NCBI RefSeq assembly: GCF_027498035.1
Contig: NZ_CP114978.1
Span: forward strand, 744,001 to 808,000
Source of the DNA: Pseudoxanthomonas sp.
GTDB taxonomy: Bacteria; Pseudomonadota; Gammaproteobacteria; Xanthomonadales; Xanthomonadaceae
Length of the DNA stretch: 64,000 nt
Direction: 5' to 3'
Below are positions 54,013 through 63,223 of this stretch, one piece after another. Under the pieces are notes generated by a model. It did no database searches. It saw only the letters and a program-made list of their open reading frames with translations, and was not told the origin of the DNA. Within the stretch, counting starts at the first letter, position 1. Each line of letters starts with the position of its first letter. The translations under genes and the position numbers were made by a program.

Positions 54013-54594
54013 ATGCGTTCTCTGCTTTCACTGGGCCTGGCCCTGTCTGCGCTGGCTGCCGCTCCCGTCGTCGCCGCGCCCGCGACCTACCAGCTCGATC
54101 CCACGCATACCGACGTGTTGTTCACCTGGAATCACAACGGTTTCTCGTTCCCGACCGGGCGCGCTGCGATCGGTACAGGCACGCTGGTGTTCGACGACGC
54201 CAATCCGAAGGCATCGCACGTCGAGGTCACCTTGCCCCTAGCCCAGGTCGAGACACATGTGCCCAAGCTCAACGATGTGCTCAAAAGCGAGAAGCTGTTC
54301 GACGTAGCCAAGTATCCGGAAGCCAGCTTCCGCAGCACTGCGGTCAAGGCGACGGGCAAGGGCAAGTACGAGATCACCGGCGATCTGAGCCTGCATGGCG
54401 TCACCAGGCCGGTGGTGCTGGATGCCACCTTGAACAAGATCGGCGAACACCCCAGCCGCAAGGTGCCGACGGTAGGCTTCAACGCGACCGCGACGATCAA
54501 GCGCAGCGAATTCGGCATTGAGTCGTTCCTTCCCAATATCGCCGACGAAGTGAAGCTGCACATCACCAGCGAGGCCTCGGAGGCCACGCAGTGA
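54013..54594 (+). CDS. YceI family protein
   Basis: A 193-residue periplasmic lipocalin-like protein that binds polyisoprenoids. Signal peptide RSLLSLGLALSALAAAPVVA. TYQLDPTHTDVLFTWNHNGF is the conserved beginning, followed by KYPEASFRST, GDLSLHGVTRPVVLDA and FGIESFLPNIADEVKL. GAGGAA precedes the ATG. The stop overlaps the next start (GTGA). YceI proteins are often linked with cytochrome b561, present nearby. Confidence 0.92.
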   Translation: MRSLLSLGLALSALAAAPVVAAPATYQLDPTHTDVLFTWNHNGFSFPTGRAAIGTGTLVFDDANPKASHVEVTLPLAQVETHVPKLNDVLKSEKLFDVAKYPEASFRSTAVKATGKGKYEITGDLSLHGVTRPVVLDATLNKIGEHPSRKVPTVGFNATATIKRSEFGIESFLPNIADEVKLHITSEASEATQ

Positions 54595-55058
54595 AGCCAG
54601 CGGCAGGCATGGCCGCGGCCGCGTTGCTGCTTGGGTCCTGCATCGCCCAGGCGCAACTGCCCGGCGCGGCGCCGGGCGATGCGAAGGTGGTCTTCGCGCC
54701 CCGCATCGCATCGACGCCGGATGGCGGACGCGAGTTGGTGCTCGATGCCAGCATCGCCGAAGGCTGGGTGCTGTATGCATCGGATTTCGAACAGCCGGAC
54801 GTGGGTCCGCAGGTCGCACGGCTGACCGCGAAGGACGGCACGGCGACCGATGGCGCGCTCGCTTCGGTCGCTGCCAAGGAAGGGCACGGCTCCAACTTCG
54901 CCGGCGACTACCGCTACACCTACTTCACCGACAAGGGGCAGTTCCGGCAGCGACTGGCGAGCCGGGATGGACCGGTCAACGCGGAGATCCGCGCGCAGGC
55001 GTGCTTCGAGGAAAGCGGCCTGTGCGAACTGGTCCGCCAGCGCATCGCAGTGCGCTGA
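54591..55058 (+). CDS. DsbD-alpha-like exported protein
   Basis: A 155-residue protein from a GTG overlapping the yceI stop. Signal peptide KPAAGMAAAALLLGSCIAQA. The body (IAEGWVLYASDFEQPDVGPQ; AQACFEESGLCEL) resembles the N-terminal immunoglobulin-like domain of DsbD with a Cys pair spaced C-x6-C (C-x5-C in DsbD). It may act as an extra electron acceptor or donor for the DsbD encoded downstream. No membrane domain is present. Confidence 0.75.
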   Translation: MKPAAGMAAAALLLGSCIAQAQLPGAAPGDAKVVFAPRIASTPDGGRELVLDASIAEGWVLYASDFEQPDVGPQVARLTAKDGTATDGALASVAAKEGHGSNFAGDYRYTYFTDKGQFRQRLASRDGPVNAEIRAQACFEESGLCELVRQRIAVR

Positions 55059-55134
55059 ACGCGACCGCCAGCGACTCGTCCACCACGCCTGCACGGCGCT
55101 GCCGGCACCGACGTCCTTCTTCGCAAGCCTCAAC

Positions 55135-55671
55135 ATGACATTGCCACACTTCAAATTTTCGCTGACCGTGCTCGCACTGATCGGGGCGTCGCTGCTCAGC
55201 CACGCCGTCACCGCCAGCGCCGTGCAACCGGCGGCGACGCTCCAGCAGGCGCCATCGCTGCGCCTGCCTGACCTGGCGGGCGTGCCACGGGACTTGAGCC
55301 AATGGCGGGGACGCCCGGTGCTGCTCAACTACTGGGCCACCTGGTGCGGTCCGTGCCTGAAGGAACTGCCGGAACTGGAAGCTTTTTCCAGGACGCAGGC
55401 AGCGCGGCCGGGCGGCATCCAACTGGTGGGCGTCGCCCAGGACGACGCACAGCCCGCTGCCGCCCTGGCCAAGCGCCTGGCGCTGAGCTACCCGCAACTC
55501 GTCGAAGCAGACGGTCCGCCCGGAAGCGCGGCGGCATTTGGCAACCCGGATGGCACGCTGCCCTTCTCGGTGCTGATCGACGCACGGGGCCGGGTCCTCA
55601 AGATCCACCATGGCCCGCTTGATGCCTCCGAACTCGCGCGCCTGTCGGCGTTGGTCGAGGCATCGCGATGA
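55135..55671 (+). CDS. TlpA/ResA-like thiol-disulfide protein
   Basis: A 178-residue protein with an N-terminal signal or anchor (FKSLTVLALIGASLL type segment) and a thioredoxin fold. LNYWATWCGPCLKELPELEA carries the CGPC active site and GTLPFSVLIDARGRVL the cis-Pro. These periplasmic reductases keep apocytochrome Cys reduced and receive electrons from DsbD/CcdA. The stop overlaps the dsbD start (ATGA), a direct coupling with its expected electron donor. Confidence 0.88.
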   Translation: MTLPHFKFSLTVLALIGASLLSHAVTASAVQPAATLQQAPSLRLPDLAGVPRDLSQWRGRPVLLNYWATWCGPCLKELPELEAFSRTQAARPGGIQLVGVAQDDAQPAAALAKRLALSYPQLVEADGPPGSAAAFGNPDGTLPFSVLIDARGRVLKIHHGPLDASELARLSALVEASR

Positions 55672-57410
55672 CGCACCTGAAGTTGCTCCTGGCGCTGGCC
55701 CTGCTGTCATGCGCCGCGCGTTTGCCTGCCGCAGAGACCGACAGCCTGCTTCCGGTCGACCAGGCCTTCAGCCTGCAGCGACAGGTCCTGCCCGATGGCC
55801 AGGTGAACCTGCGCTGGAACATCGCGCCAGGCTATTACCTGTATCGCCATCGCACGCGTGTCACCGCGCCGGAGGGCCGCCTGGACCTGCCCGAGGGCGA
55901 GCATCACGACGATCCGTACTTCGGCCCGGTCCAGACCTATCGCGGCCAGCTGCAGGCCCAGTGGCATCCGGTGCAACGTGGCGCGGCCACGCTGGATCTC
56001 CAGTACCAGGGTTGTGCCGACGCAGGCGTCTGCTATCCGCCGCAACGTCGCCAGGTCGCTTTGCAGGGCGCGGCTGACTGGACCATCGTCCGCGGTGCCG
56101 CGACCACCACCGCAGCCGCAGATGCGTCCGCCACATCCACTGGACCGGCAGCCACACCTGTTGTTACCGCAAGCGCCGGCAAGGAAGCAGCTCCGGCCGA
56201 CCGTCCGGGTTCGCAGCTGGACGCCACCTTCTGGCTGGCCATCGGCCTGGCGCTGCTGGGCGGCCTGGTCCTCAACCTGATGCCGTGCGTCCTGCCGATC
56301 CTGTCGTTGAAGGTCCTCAGCCTGGCCAACAGCGGCGCCAGTCCCGGGCGCGCACGCGCGCATGCGCTGTCGTACACCGGCGGCGTGCTGGTCTCGTTCG
56401 CATTGGCAGGCATCGCGGTGCTGTCGCTGCGCGCATTCGGCCACGGCGTCGGCTGGGGCGCACAACTGCAGCAGCCGCTGGTCGTGGCCGGGCTGGCCTA
56501 TCTGATGGTCGCCCTGGGCCTGGGACTCTCCGGCGTTTACACACCGAGCGGCGCGTTCGCCGGTGCCGGCCAGGGCCTGGCCAGCAAGCCAGGCCTGGCT
56601 GGCGATTTCTTCACCGGCGTGCTGGCCTGCGTGGTCGCCAGCCCTTGCGTGGCACCGTTCATGGGCACGGCACTGGCCTATGCGTTCGTGGCCCCACCGA
56701 CGCTGGCACTACTGGTGTTCCTGGCGCTGGGACTGGGCCTGGCGCTGCCGTTCCTGCTGGTCGGCATCGTCCCTGCGTTCGCCCGGTTCCTGCCGCGACC
56801 GGGCGCATGGATGGACACGCTCAAGCAGGTCCTGGCCTATCCTCTCTACCTCACCGCCGCCTGGCTGCTCTGGGTCCTGGGCAAGCAGCGCGGCGTGGAC
56901 GCGCTGGTCCTGGTGCTCGGTGGCAGCATCATGCTGGCGGCGGGCCTGTGGTGGTTCGAACGCCATCGCTGGCAAGGGCGCACCACGTTCGCGGTTTCAG
57001 GATTGCTGGTTGCCGTCGCCGCGCTTGCGCCGCTGTGGATCGTGGCCTACAGCCAGCCCGCGAACACCAGCCGTGTCGTGTCCGATGACGCCTACACCCC
57101 ACAACGCCTGCAGCAACTGCGCGACGAACGCCGCACGGTGTTCGTCAACATGACCGCCGACTGGTGCGTGACCTGCAAGGCCAACGAACACGCAGTGCTC
57201 GACACCAGCGCCTTCAAGACCTTGCTGCAGCAGACCGGCACCGTCGCGTTGCGCGGCGACTGGACCAGTGGCGATCCGGCCATTACCCGCTTCCTGGATG
57301 AACACGGCGCGGTCGGCGTCCCACTGTACGTCGTCTATCGCCCCGGACAACCACCACGCGTGTTGTCCGGGCTGCTCAACCAGGACCGCCTGGCCAGCGC
57401 GCTGCGCTGA
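55668..57410 (+). CDS. dsbD: thiol:disulfide interchange protein DsbD
   Basis: A 580-residue protein carrying electrons from cytoplasmic thioredoxin to the periplasm. The N-terminal alpha domain contains YQGCADAGVCYPP. The membrane domain of eight helices holds the two buried Cys in LMPCVLPILSLKVL and VASPCVAPFMGTAL. The C-terminal thioredoxin-like gamma domain contains TADWCVTCKANE. All six redox Cys are present. It is the last gene of the yceI-dsbD unit. Confidence 0.95.
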   Translation: MTHLKLLLALALLSCAARLPAAETDSLLPVDQAFSLQRQVLPDGQVNLRWNIAPGYYLYRHRTRVTAPEGRLDLPEGEHHDDPYFGPVQTYRGQLQAQWHPVQRGAATLDLQYQGCADAGVCYPPQRRQVALQGAADWTIVRGAATTTAAADASATSTGPAATPVVTASAGKEAAPADRPGSQLDATFWLAIGLALLGGLVLNLMPCVLPILSLKVLSLANSGASPGRARAHALSYTGGVLVSFALAGIAVLSLRAFGHGVGWGAQLQQPLVVAGLAYLMVALGLGLSGVYTPSGAFAGAGQGLASKPGLAGDFFTGVLACVVASPCVAPFMGTALAYAFVAPPTLALLVFLALGLGLALPFLLVGIVPAFARFLPRPGAWMDTLKQVLAYPLYLTAAWLLWVLGKQRGVDALVLVLGGSIMLAAGLWWFERHRWQGRTTFAVSGLLVAVAALAPLWIVAYSQPANTSRVVSDDAYTPQRLQQLRDERRTVFVNMTADWCVTCKANEHAVLDTSAFKTLLQQTGTVALRGDWTSGDPAITRFLDEHGAVGVPLYVVYRPGQPPRVLSGLLNQDRLASALR

Positions 57411-57477
57411 AGCCCTGCCCTCCGCCACCGCATGCGCGCGGACCATGCCCGCGTGCCACGGCAGCCCTGGTGCCAGC

Positions 57478-58599
57478 TCACCCCGGCCTTCGCGCTTCCA
57501 TCAGGAGGAATCCGCCTGCCGCGAGCGCGACCACGCCGGCCAGGCCAAACATCGGCAACAGCGCTTGCGAGGCGCCCACCAGCACGGGGCCGACGATGCT
57601 GCCGACTGTATAGGCCAGCGCGATCGCGGTCATTGCCGGCGAGACCTGATGCATTCCGGCCCGCTTGCCGGCTTCGATGACGGCAAGCGTGTTGGCCCCA
57701 CCCACGGCCCCGCCCCATAGGAACAGCACCACAGCCAACAGGCCTGCATGCGCGGTGCAGAACGGAATGGCGACCGCGCCGCCCAGTACGACCGACCCGA
57801 TGAGGCGCTGCGCGATGCGATCACCGTATCCGTCCGCCAGCCAGCCGACCGGAACCTGCAGCAGCGTGCCGCCCAACCCGAATCCAAACAGGACCGCAGC
57901 CGCGCCCAGTGCCCAGTTGGCCTGCTGCGCCATCAGCGGAAGGAACGAGATCGCGGAGGTTTCGGCCAGGCCGGCGAGCGCCCCGGCCGCCATGAGCATT
58001 CGCAACCCGCCACCGCGCGCCGCATGGGCCGGCATTGCGGAGACCTCCGTGCGTATTCGCACATCGGCACGCCATAGCGCCAGCAACAGCAATGCACTTA
58101 TCGCCAGCAGCGCCGCACAGACCAGCAGCGGCACCCGGCTCACTGCCAGCACGATGGGACCAGCGGCGATGCCACAGCCCATGAAGGTCTCGTGCATGCC
58201 GATCGCGCGCCCCCGGATCTCGGCCGGTGCAACCGCAGTGATCCAGGTATCGCAGGCGATCCAGCGCAGGATGAGTCCAAGGCCGGAGATGAAGTTCAGC
58301 CCGAACAGCGCCAGCGGATCGGCTACGGATGCCATCCCGAACAACGGCAGCGCGGACAACGCGAGCCCGGCCAGGGTCGATGTCACGAATCCCGCGCGGT
58401 TCAACACCGCCGGGACGCCGCGCCCGAAGATCAGAATCGCGACCCACGGTGCGGCAGCGACGCATCCGATGCTGGTTGGCGAGGCGCCCGCCGCTTCAAG
58501 CCGCAAGGCCAGCGCGGGAGGCACGGTGCCGATCTGCACCGTCTGCGCCAGGAATGACACCGCGTTGATCAGGGCCAGATGACGCCAGGACGTTCGCAT
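57478..58599 (-). CDS. MFS transporter
   Basis: A 373-residue protein with about twelve hydrophobic helices. The first half has GLALSALPLFGMASVADPLALF and RGRAIGMHETFMGCGIAAGP, typical of the YcaD/fosmidomycin-like MFS group. The second half begins after a short loop near 195 (AHAARGGGLRMLM). The substrate is unknown. It follows the TonB receptor gene by 19 bases on the same strand, so the two may take up or export related compounds. The ATG at 58599 is used, with a weak ribosome binding site. Confidence 0.85.
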   Translation of the reverse strand: MRTSWRHLALINAVSFLAQTVQIGTVPPALALRLEAAGASPTSIGCVAAAPWVAILIFGRGVPAVLNRAGFVTSTLAGLALSALPLFGMASVADPLALFGLNFISGLGLILRWIACDTWITAVAPAEIRGRAIGMHETFMGCGIAAGPIVLAVSRVPLLVCAALLAISALLLLALWRADVRIRTEVSAMPAHAARGGGLRMLMAAGALAGLAETSAISFLPLMAQQANWALGAAAVLFGFGLGGTLLQVPVGWLADGYGDRIAQRLIGSVVLGGAVAIPFCTAHAGLLAVVLFLWGGAVGGANTLAVIEAGKRAGMHQVSPAMTAIALAYTVGSIVGPVLVGASQALLPMFGLAGVVALAAGGFLLMEARRPG

Positions 58600-58618
58600 G
58601 ACGCCGCCGGGATCCGCA

Positions 58619-61201
58619 TCAGAAGGCAAAGCTGATCCGGCCGTACCAATAGGCGCCTACCGTGCTGACGCGGTCGGCGGTGTTATAGACCTCCTGCCAG
58701 GCAGCGAGGCTCGATGCTGTCAGCGCCTGGTCCGGCTGGAAGCGGGTCTTCTCGTTGAACAGGTTGTCCACGCCCAGTCCCACGCTCCAGCCGCCGCCCA
58801 CGTCGTAGCTGCCGCTGATGCTGGTCAACAGGCGTGGATCGATCTGGTACTTGTAGCCGTTGCTGAGCTGCCTGAGTGGACCGAAGTACTGGAAATTGAG
58901 GTTCAACCCCAGCGCACCGCGGTTCCAGCCGATGCCTGCCACCTGTGTGTAGGCAGGCGAGCCGTAGCGCAGGCTGTATTCGGTGCTCTGGGTCAGCAGC
59001 GAGAGGTTGGGCAGTGCCTGCAACGCCTGGGGAACCTGCGCGACCTTGGTGATCTCGGTCCTGCTGGCGTTGATCGCGTAGTTGTAGCGGAAACGTCCCC
59101 AACGGGTGTCCTGGCTGGCTTCCAGGGTCAGCTCCACGCCGCGCGTGCGCGTATCGCCGATGTTGGTGAAGTACTTGACGAAGTACGCCTGGCCATCGGG
59201 AATGGTCACACCGGCATTGGCCAGCAACGCATCGATGGCCGCCTTCTGGTCCGCCGTCAGCACCGCACCGCTGTAGTCGGTGACCGCATCGGGATTGGCG
59301 GCGTTGTAGCCGACATAGCTGGAGGCTCCCAGTTGGTCGCGCACGTCGATCTGGTAGAAATCCACCGCCGCATGAAAGCCCTGATTCGGGTCATAGGTGA
59401 AGCCAACGCTGTAGTTGTTGGCCTTTTCCGGCTGCAGCGGCACCGCACCGAGTGCACGGGCGGCGGCCGAATTGACCGACGCGGTCAGATAGCTCGCCGT
59501 GGGCGAATTACTGGTCACCTGGTAGTACTGCGCAGCCAGGCTGGGCGCATGGAAGCCGTTGCTGACCGTGGCGCGCACGCCGAAGCTGTCGCTCACGTCG
59601 AACCGGGTGGAAATGCGGCCAGTGGAAACATCGCCGAAGTCGGAGTGGTCCTCGTAGCGGCCGGCCAGGTCCAGGAACCAGCGACGTGTCACGTTGGCCG
59701 AGGCGCCCACGTAGACCGCCTTGCTGTTGCGCGTGGCCCGTGCCGAATCCGCCGGCTGGAAGCCGATGAAGGCCGAGGCGCCGGAGCCGTAATAGGACTC
59801 CCATTGCCCTGGAGAACGGGCATAGCGCTCGTACTGGTATTCCAACCCAGCACTGAAATCCAGTGGCGAATCCAGGAACCCCACTTCAAACGCACGGCGT
59901 GCATCGAAGTTGCCGATGTACTGCTGGTAGTCGACCTTGCCATCGTAGAAGTCGGTAGGGCTGCCCGGATAGGTCAGGCTGTAGTTGACCGAATCGCGCG
60001 TGTAGGTGCGGATGGTGTCGCGGTTGCCGGTCACGCTGGCATCCAGACTCCATGCACCGAAGCTGCCTTTGATGCCCGTGGTCCCGGTGTATTCCTGTTC
60101 CTTGGTCTGGATCACCGGTGCGAAGCCATCCGGCCAGACCGACAGTGCGCCGGCGTTGTTGCTGAACACCGTATTGGGCAGGCGGAAGTTCTGGATCGCC
60201 TCGGCGGTGCGGTCGCTGACGGTTGCGGTGGCGTAGAAATCCAGCGCATCGGAGAGGCTGCGGCCAGCATTGAGCGACAGCGATTTCAGGTCGTACGCGG
60301 GCGAGCTGTAGATGGTCTGCGCCTGTGCGTTGCGCGTTGCTTCGGCGGGGTTTGCCGTGGTGCCGGCAGGCAAGGTGTTGTTTGCGCCCAGCTTGACCAG
60401 GTTGCCGCTGCCGTCCACCGCCGGATAGCTCAGATAGCCATCGCGGTAGGCCAACGACCGGATGGCATGCTCCTGGTTGGTGACCTCCGCAGCGATGTCG
60501 AGGAATCCATCCTGTCCCCAGGGCAGGCCGAGGTTGGCGCGCAGCGTGGTCCGTGCGCCGTCACCCGCAGTGCTCTGGCCGCTTTCCACCGAAACACCAC
60601 CGCCGCGCGATTGCGATTTGAGGATGACGTTGATCACGCCGGCAATCGCGTCCGATCCGTAGATCGCGGATGCGCCATCGCGCAGCACTTCGACGTGGTC
60701 GATCGCCGATACCGGGATCAACGCCAGGTCGGTCCAGGCATGGCCGGCGAAGGTCCCCGAGCTGGCATAGGCACTGGTGTTACGGCGTTTGCCATTGACC
60801 AGCACCAGCGTGTAGCCCGGCGAGAGGTTGCGCAGGCGGTAGCCGCGAATCAGGCTCTCCTGGTCACCCTGGTAGCCACCGTTCTGGCTCAGCGAAGGCA
60901 GCGCGTACTGCAACGCTTCCAGCAGGCTGCCCTTGCCCGTCGCGGCCAGGTCTTGCGCGCTCACCACGTCGATGGGCGTCGAGCTGTTCTTGACCGTGCG
61001 CGTGCTGCTGCGCGAGCCGGTCACCAGCACCGCATCCAGGGTCGATGCAGCGGTATTCGAACCGTCGGGCGATGGCCCGGAACCGGATCTGCTTTCCTGG
61101 GCCGGGCTGGACCAGGCAGCGACCATCGCCCCGAGCAGCGAGGCCAGAGGAAGGATGCGGGGCGATGTCTTTGCAGCGTTGCGGACAGTGCTGTGCTTCA
61201 T
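58619..61201 (-). CDS. TonB-dependent receptor
   Basis: An 860-residue outer-membrane receptor. The signal peptide reaches about residue 34 (ASLLGAMVAAWSSPAQ). A TonB-box-like LDAVLVTGSRSSTRTV precedes the plug domain (DVVSAQDLAATGKGSLLEAL, VEVLRDGASAIYGSDAIAGV), followed by a 22-strand barrel ending in Phe (GRISFAF). The large TonB-dependent receptors of this N-terminal style in Xanthomonadaceae take up carbohydrates, peptides or siderophores; nothing here shows which. It is divergent from a pair of exported proteins. Confidence 0.93.
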   Translation of the reverse strand: MKHSTVRNAAKTSPRILPLASLLGAMVAAWSSPAQESRSGSGPSPDGSNTAASTLDAVLVTGSRSSTRTVKNSSTPIDVVSAQDLAATGKGSLLEALQYALPSLSQNGGYQGDQESLIRGYRLRNLSPGYTLVLVNGKRRNTSAYASSGTFAGHAWTDLALIPVSAIDHVEVLRDGASAIYGSDAIAGVINVILKSQSRGGGVSVESGQSTAGDGARTTLRANLGLPWGQDGFLDIAAEVTNQEHAIRSLAYRDGYLSYPAVDGSGNLVKLGANNTLPAGTTANPAEATRNAQAQTIYSSPAYDLKSLSLNAGRSLSDALDFYATATVSDRTAEAIQNFRLPNTVFSNNAGALSVWPDGFAPVIQTKEQEYTGTTGIKGSFGAWSLDASVTGNRDTIRTYTRDSVNYSLTYPGSPTDFYDGKVDYQQYIGNFDARRAFEVGFLDSPLDFSAGLEYQYERYARSPGQWESYYGSGASAFIGFQPADSARATRNSKAVYVGASANVTRRWFLDLAGRYEDHSDFGDVSTGRISTRFDVSDSFGVRATVSNGFHAPSLAAQYYQVTSNSPTASYLTASVNSAAARALGAVPLQPEKANNYSVGFTYDPNQGFHAAVDFYQIDVRDQLGASSYVGYNAANPDAVTDYSGAVLTADQKAAIDALLANAGVTIPDGQAYFVKYFTNIGDTRTRGVELTLEASQDTRWGRFRYNYAINASRTEITKVAQVPQALQALPNLSLLTQSTEYSLRYGSPAYTQVAGIGWNRGALGLNLNFQYFGPLRQLSNGYKYQIDPRLLTSISGSYDVGGGWSVGLGVDNLFNEKTRFQPDQALTASSLAAWQEVYNTADRVSTVGAYWYGRISFAF

Positions 61202-61794
61202 GGAGGCAAGGATCCGAGTCGGTGGATTTGGACGACGCAGTCGCCAACGCTGCCGGCTGACGCCGGCACCAGTGACTGCACGTGGAGTTGCTCCGGTCCC
61301 CGCCCGTGACCACTCCCGCAAGACGCCCGCGGAGTCGATCAATCCAGGCGTGACACCCATCTGCCAGCGGTGCCTGCGTCCACCCCCAATCCGTGGAAGT
61401 ACTCGAAATGCATCCAGTGTGTTCCGGCCCCATCGCTCGCGGACAGGTGCCGTCATGCCGTGGGCGAACGCGTGACCGCCCTCGCCCCTCGCCTGCCCTG
61501 GCGACCACCCTTCAGGGCTAGCACGTTGTCGCGTCCATTCGCGGCTGCATGCCGGGACTGCCGCCATCGGTTCCCACAGCCGATGGCGGCAGCCCTGCAC
61601 ACAGCCAATCCCGCTGTACCCATGTCCTTGCCACCTGGCCGATCAGATGACGCAAACGAAAGGCAGCGTTTTTATGACGCAGTTGCCTGGCCTCGTCTAC
61701 GCCCGATCGTGCGTTTCTCCATAGCCGTCGGTTCTACGCTCATATGCATCCACGTCGGAGTCGCACCGTCGCGTGCAGTCCTTTCGTGGAGCAC

Positions 61795-61836
61795 GCATAA
61801 AAATGGCGCGCGACGGAGACGCATCCGTCGCGCGCC
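61795..61836 (-). terminator. intrinsic terminator on the minus strand
   Basis: A perfect 13-bp stem, GGCGCGCGACGGA/TCCGTCGCGCGCC, with a 6-nt loop, followed on the minus strand by ATTTTTATG. It does not follow a recognised gene. Confidence 0.65.
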
Positions 61837-61895
61837 AACGAGTCTCGTGACCGGTGAATCCGAGAATCTCTGAAAACGCGGGCATCCAGTCGGTC

Positions 61896-61933
61896 GCGCT
61901 GGCCGGCCGTGGGAGGGCCCGGCCGGCCAGCGC
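61896..61933. repeat. 13-bp perfect inverted repeat
   Basis: GCGCTGGCCGGCC and GGCCGGCCAGCGC separated by 12 bases. There is no T run on either side, so it is not a classical terminator; it may be an RNA structure or protein-binding dyad. Confidence 0.6.
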
Positions 61934-62225
61934 AACGCGCCTGTGCAGGCTCCCTTCTGATGAGCCCGGCTCCAATAAACGAATCCGCGCTGTCATTGGC
62001 AAATTCCACGCATGCATGTACTGATTCCCGCCGCGTGCTGGACGGTGGCCGAACGCAACGGACACCTCCTTCGATCTGCATATGGGGATAAACATTGCGA
62101 ATAAGGAATCGGCCACTGCAGTCGCCCCGTCGAATCCGTTCGCTCCTAAAGTTGACTGGCAGGACAGCCTGAAGGAGGACGCCTCCCAGGTGCGCGATGC
62201 CCTCCTTCAATCACCAGCGATCCGA

Positions 62226-63212
62226 ATGATCTCCATGCGCTCCCGCACCCTCGTCCTGATGATCGCCGCCTCGTCCCTGCCCGCCCATGCGCAGTATCGG
62301 GACGAGGCAAAACCCGATGGCATCACCGCACGTTCCGAGCAGCTTTGGCTTGGCCAGCCCTACACGGGACAGGTGGTCGCGACGCCACGCGGCGCCGATG
62401 GCCATCCTTCGCTCAGCGGCACCTGGCAGTTACTGCACGAGGACGGAAAGCCCGACGGCAACCTCGGCAAGGATCTCCCGCACTTCGCCCTGCCGTACAC
62501 CGCACAAGGGCGCGAACAGCTGGCGGCCAACGACAAGGTCGTTGACCCTGAAGCGCGCTGCATCATCACCGGCATTCCACGCGCACTGACCGGCGTGCTT
62601 CCGTTCGAGATCATCCATACGCCCAAACGCCTGGCGACGCTTCATCAGCTCGGTTGGCATCGCTGGGTCTGGCTGGACGGACGGCCGCTGGCCCAGGATC
62701 CCGATCCGCGCTTCAGCGGCAACGGCGTCGGGCATTGGGAAGGCAACACCCTGGTGATCCAGTCCAACGCCTTCCACGACAGCAGCGACGGCAACGCATG
62801 GCTGGACGACAACGGCAACCCAATCAGCAGCAAGGCGCTCCTGACCGAGCGCTGGACCCGGCCTGACCGCAACCACCTCACGCTCGAACTGAACTACAGC
62901 GACCCGGTCTACTACAGCGCGCCGGTGCGCTATACGCGCCACTTCGTGCTGAGCGCGCAGGAACACCTGCGCGAGTTTTCCTGCGAGTGGAACAGCTGGT
63001 GGGTGACCAACAACCTCGAGCCAGGGCCCGGAAGGATCGGTGCCAATGGCAATCGCGGCTTTGGCCCTGACAACCAGATCGTGCCGGACTACCCACTGGG
63101 TTCGGTGCTGGACGATTCGCGCGGCACCGACTACTGGCTCTACAGGAAGAACAAGCCCAAGCCTTCCGACCTGCCCCCAACGCCAGCCAACGCTCCGGTG
63201 CGCACCCAGTGA
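62226..63212 (+). CDS. exported protein of unknown function, paralogue 1
   Basis: A 328-residue protein with a signal peptide (MRSRTLVLMIAASSLPAHAQ) from the ATG at 62226 or 62235; no ribosome binding site is clear, and the frame is open further upstream. The body carries HPSLSGTWQLLHEDG, DPEARCIITGIPRALTG, VGHWEGNTLVIQSNAFHDSS and ALLTERWTRPDRNHLTLEL. The same motifs recur in the next gene, so the two are paralogues. I cannot name the family. It is divergent from the TonB receptor, suggesting periplasmic handling of the same substrate. Confidence 0.72.
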   Translation: MISMRSRTLVLMIAASSLPAHAQYRDEAKPDGITARSEQLWLGQPYTGQVVATPRGADGHPSLSGTWQLLHEDGKPDGNLGKDLPHFALPYTAQGREQLAANDKVVDPEARCIITGIPRALTGVLPFEIIHTPKRLATLHQLGWHRWVWLDGRPLAQDPDPRFSGNGVGHWEGNTLVIQSNAFHDSSDGNAWLDDNGNPISSKALLTERWTRPDRNHLTLELNYSDPVYYSAPVRYTRHFVLSAQEHLREFSCEWNSWWVTNNLEPGPGRIGANGNRGFGPDNQIVPDYPLGSVLDDSRGTDYWLYRKNKPKPSDLPPTPANAPVRTQ

Positions 63213-63223
63213 ACGGATCCACC

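Larger units (their letters stand above)
61202..62225. other. 1-kb non-coding region between the TonB receptor and exported-protein genes
   Basis: No credible coding sequence is seen on either strand: the frames that are open lack ribosome binding sites and family-like sequence. It contains two perfect 13-bp inverted repeats (61805-61836 and 61896-61933) and an AT-richer segment near 61660-61810. It must include the divergent promoters, and may hold a small RNA. Confidence 0.5.

Noticed and set aside
58598..61309. Plus-strand open frame of about 900 codons opposite the TonB receptor gene
   Set aside because: It is an antisense shadow of a high-GC gene: the receptor on the other strand has a signal peptide, plug and barrel motifs, while this frame shows only repetitive Arg/Gly/Val-rich sequence with no family motif.
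61697..62210. Minus-strand frames in the 1-kb gap near the TonB receptor
   Set aside because: Arg-rich, low-quality sequence without ribosome binding sites; the strong hairpins inside argue for non-coding DNA.
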